Shown piece by piece: positions 60,830 through 64,000 of a stretch of DNA of 64,000 bases. The stretch covers positions 30,682,287 to 30,746,286 of the forward strand of contig NC_079505.1 in the NCBI RefSeq assembly GCF_030052815.1, read 5' to 3'. The notes beneath the pieces were generated by a model that saw nothing but the letters and a program-made list of their open reading frames with translations, was not told where the DNA came from and made no database searches. The translations under genes were made by a program, and so were the position numbers. Position 1 is the stretch's first letter. The number at the start of each line of letters is the position of its first letter. This DNA comes from Hevea brasiliensis (Eukaryota > Streptophyta > Magnoliopsida > Malpighiales > Euphorbiaceae).

Positions 60830-60935
60830 TAACTTGGCTTATACCATGATATGGATACTTGGCTTATGCCATGATATGGATACTTGGCTTTATGCCATGA
60901 TGAGAATACTTAGTTATATGCCATGATGAGGATTC
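60830..60935 (+). repeat. Minisatellite in LTR D
   Basis: About four units of roughly 26 bases, based on ACTTGGCTTATGCCATGATA. The GGCTTTATGCC core and the position, upstream of the stem-loop, match the array of LTR family B. Confidence 0.8.
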
Positions 60936-61189
60936 TTATCACTTGAATTGTCTAGACATTATAATTGGGCTAAAGAATAAATAAAAAGGGCTATGTGAAA
61001 AAGGTATTCATACAATGTTTGCACCTTGATTGTAAATGTTAAATCTTGAAAATGTATGCAATTAAATATCTTATTGAATTGTGTAGGATTGTACTTGTAT
61101 TATGGAAATAAAATATTTAGAAACATGATTCATGAGATTATGCATGATTGGCTTGCATACATGTTGTGGCATAATATCATTTAGTTATA

Positions 61190-61214
61190 GCACCACTAAG
61201 CAAGTTGCTTAGCG
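61190..61214 (+). other. Conserved LTR stem-loop, LTR D copy
   Basis: GCACCACTAAGC, loop AAGTT, GCTTAGCG. The six-base-pair stem is identical to that of B1, but the loop sequence differs. Confidence 0.72.
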
Positions 61215-61230
61215 GAAAGTTGTTTGAACT

Positions 61231-61722
61231 TGTTAGTAGTATGCCCTAGAGTATATCATTTTGTATGTATCTAGTGTATATTTTATTAATAAAAGGCAAT
61301 TTCACTTTTCCTTTTGCATAATATATTTATGCGTAATAGAAAAGGTCCATTGATATTTTGTTAGAAATTCTATTCTTAAGTTGTTAAGAATATGAGTGAC
61401 TGTATTTCTAGCACAAAGTATCATAAATTGGTTCACAATCAAGGATATTTCATAAAGGACATGACTTATTCAGGAAAATAGTAATCATGTTTGTTCCCAA
61501 GGTATTTATATGAGATATAAATAAGATGGAGTGGTGAGTCTCATGCCACACAACAAACATGATAGGCACTTATACATGATAAGTAGGCCGAACCAATGAC
61601 GCTTTCATACTTGTACTGGTTTGAGTTTGATACTGCTTTCACACTTGTACTGTGTATGGGTATATGGGCATGTGTTGGCTCCTACTAGTTATATATAGAG
61701 ATAGGTGTTGATCAAGATGGAA
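61231..61722 (+). repeat. Copia LTR fragment A4
   Basis: Begins TGTTAGTAGTATGCCCTAGA and follows the A-family LTR for about 0.5 kb with internal losses (for example near 61610). It ends at GATCAAGATGGAA, where LTR C2 starts. Whether the rest of A4 continues beyond C2, outside the window, cannot be seen. Confidence 0.88.
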
Positions 61723-64000
61723 TGTCACACCCTACCCCTCTGTAAGGCATAACATGATCCCGTAGTATACCTAATGAATTACCAAACTTCGCTTACTGAT
61801 AACCCATTAAATACACTACAAGGGATTTTAAACCTTTTCTTACTTATTTTTAGAGTGGTGAGCACTATTTACAAGTGTTAAAAATTTTTTGAACTGAAGT
61901 GAAACAACTAACACATTTGAAGTATTAATAATTTCTGTAAAAATTTTGGCAGAGTGCCATCTGTATTTTGAATAAAACAGTTCTTAAAAAACCTGTAAAA
62001 AGCACTTCCAATATTTTCCTCAATCTCAAACTCCAATAACCAATCAACACAATAAGTTTCTCAATAATTGTCAACTCAAATCCACAATAAATTTCCAGTG
62101 TTTTCAAAAGCTGAGATAAAAGAATATATCACAATATTTACAAACCAAAATAATTTACAAATTTAGTTTACAACTTTAATGTACAATTTTAATTTACAAC
62201 TACTCAAAACCAAGAACAATATATACATATAGTGAACATACATTACAATACAAAATGCAAAATATGGTATACTCAATATACCTGATGATCTCTCAGTGTA
62301 GTACTAGCAGCCTAGTCTGCTGCCTTGTCAGTTTGTCTACCTGCGACAGCAATGAAAGGCTATTGCTGACCTAATATCTCAGTGGTGCACAACATTAACA
62401 AAATGCAACTTTAAATCACAAATCATAAGTCATATAAATAGTGGATACTTAAAACCATAATTAAATTCAAAGACAGTGAATGTCATAAAGAATTTAAACT
62501 CCATTTCACAATATCATAATAAATATCAATAAATCACACACACAGCTTAATCATGATTCCATAGTCCAATTCATCCTAAAAGCCGATGGCTAGTGAGGAA
62601 TAACATAGCTAGTTAGCAATAATATGAGTACTCATTCTATTCGTCCTCAACAGGCACACACCTCAACACTTCAGCCAGAGAGGGAATTCAAAGTCAATTC
62701 ATCCCACTAGATAAGTGAGGAATTCAATCAATATACATAATAGTTGTGGTTTCAAACCATTTACAATGCTTTTCAATCAATAAGTATCCATCAAATATCA
62801 TTCAAACAATTTTTCATAATTTAAAACAATAATATACAAATAGTCATAATTTATTTCAATTAAAAAAATTCAAAAGAAATAACTGTTGTGCACAAACCTC
62901 TGAAAAATGTCTCTTGGTCCTAACTCAGTGTTTCTTTCCCCTTTCCTGAGTCTTTGCTAACTGAAACACACAATTTGAAGTGTTTCAGTACTCATTTAAA
63001 CTGTCTCTAACAATAAGGCTTAATAATTAATTTATTAAATTCTATTATTTTCCTTAGTCAACCTAATATGTTGACCCTCAATACACTCTAGGTGAATTAG
63101 GTTTAATGTTACTAATATGTCACATTTGTAGCCTTTTAGTATTGGTACATGTTACCAAATTCATTTTCTAGTATATTGCATTTTATTGCAATTTGCCGAA
63201 TTTCAGTATAATAATTTGACCTCACTGGATGACCTAGTTCCCTCGGTTTTCGGGTTTCGGTCCAAACTGCAAACTTGTAGGTCTATGTCTTATTGCATGC
63301 GGGGCAAAATTTCAGGTCATTCTGAGTTGTGTAGACCAAGTTATGGTCAATCTGCCAATGCTGGACAGAATGTATCAAAATGGTAACTTTAGGTCATTTT
63401 TAGGTCACTTTTGGTTCGGCCAGTTTTTGGACCTGAACTTGTGCAAGCTATTTGGCTTGGTTATGGCCATTTCTGAGCTTTGGTATCTTCATAAGAATTG
63501 TAGATATATGTCTTAAAGATTCATGGTAAAAATTTTAAGTCAATTGGACCTATTTTGAGTGAGTTATGGCCAAAAAACCAACTACTGCCCAAATGGTCAC
63601 CAAATGGTCAATTTTCAGGCTTTCAAAGAACTAATTCAGATTTGGTCATTTTTCAAGTTACCTTCTAAGTAGAATTTTGGTAAGCTTCCTTCATGAAAGT
63701 TGGCACATTTTGTGCCTAGTTTCACCTCCAATTGGTCTCATACCAATTGGAGCTACACACTTAAGGTTCTAAGCCAAAACATACACTGCCCTATTACAAT
63801 TTGTTCATCCTTTACCAATTACACATCCTATGCTTACCAAGTTCACTCTTCCATGCCAATTCTGCTTTGTACCATAACATCAACACATTTAGCAACACAT
63901 TTTTGGTCATTTTGGCAGCTTGTAACCGCTCTCAACATACACACTATAATATAGAATTTTTCAAGTCCAATAACAACAATTAACCACAAGACATACCTCA
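61723..64000 (-). mobile_element. LTR C2, minus strand, runs off the right edge
   Basis: It starts TGTCACACCCTACCCCTCTG in window orientation, the reverse complement of an LTR end. It matches C1 piece by piece, for example 62890-63060 with 46110-46290 and 63220-63960 with 46460-47170. TGGAA (61718-61722) would be the left target duplication; the right one is outside the window. Frames at 63186-63386 and 63700-63954 lie in the LTR and have no domain. Whether an internal region follows is not visible. Confidence 0.8.

Larger units (their letters stand above)
59442..61230 (+). repeat. LTR D, plus strand, 3' part cut by copia piece A4
   Basis: Starts TGTAACATCCTCAATTTATC, close to the start of LTR E (TGTAACATCCTCATTTTC). 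It contains a minisatellite at 60830-60935 and the stem-loop at 61190-61214, in the same order as in B1. It ends at 61230 where the copia LTR TGTTAGTAGT begins. No gene is present. Confidence 0.72.

Overview
The window is a block of nested plant LTR retrotransposons. I find no intact host gene, rRNA, tRNA, CRISPR array or other prokaryotic feature. The copia polyproteins, a chromovirus-type gag with a primer site matching initiator tRNA-Met, an Athila-type 3' gene and Tat/Ogre-type pieces with a tRNA-Arg-like primer site together indicate AT-rich, repeat-rich nuclear DNA of a seed plant, probably a eudicot. The species cannot be told from the sequence alone. Almost every long reading frame is a fragment of a retroelement polyprotein, and every polyprotein is broken by stops or frameshifts.

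Layout. 1-6543: copia element A1, plus strand, entering at the left edge and losing the end of its 3' LTR. 6544-8556: LTR fragment E. 8556-9649 together with 27507-about 31500: a minus-strand Tat/Ogre-like element (LTR, primer site, leader, ORF1 with a DUF7745-like domain), split by an 18-kb insertion. That insertion is copia A2 (9650-27506), whose own 3' LTR carries a complete gag-only element B1 (18872-27220) flanked by TCTGA duplications. 31792-33822: a plus-strand Transposase_28-type pseudogene with its own TATA box, resembling the additional ORFs of Tat elements. 34440-35000: another LTR fragment. 35001-47535: minus-strand LTR C1, interrupted by the full-length copia A3 (35339-44818, AAAAG duplications). 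47540-51738: 3' part of an Athila-like element with its LTR. 51739-59441: a second degenerate Ogre-like element (minus strand: gag, protease, reverse transcriptase), interrupted by a 4.1-kb solo LTR B2 (55054-59191, CCTTA duplications). 59442-61230: LTR D. 61231-61722: copia LTR piece A4. 61723-64000: LTR C2 on the minus strand, running off the right edge.

How the parts relate. The copia family (A1-A4) has LTRs of about 2.1 kb. A2 and A3 share the same internal deletion that removes the zinc knuckle and protease and leaves tandem half-knuckle repeats. B1 keeps only gag between 3.45-kb LTRs and would need enzymes supplied by an autonomous relative. LTR families B, C, D and E look like diverged relatives: they share TGTNACAYCC-type ends, a GGCCATAACT-type internal repeat and, in B, C and D, a stem-loop with compensatory changes. 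Nesting gives a partial order of insertion: Ogre-like then A2 then B1; C1 then A3; D then A4 then C2.

The most unusual signals are a CAG/CTG-to-CG change pattern concentrated in copia A3, which may be a base-calling artefact at methylated CHG sites; the shared protease-less deletion; the gag-only element; and the covarying LTR stem-loop.
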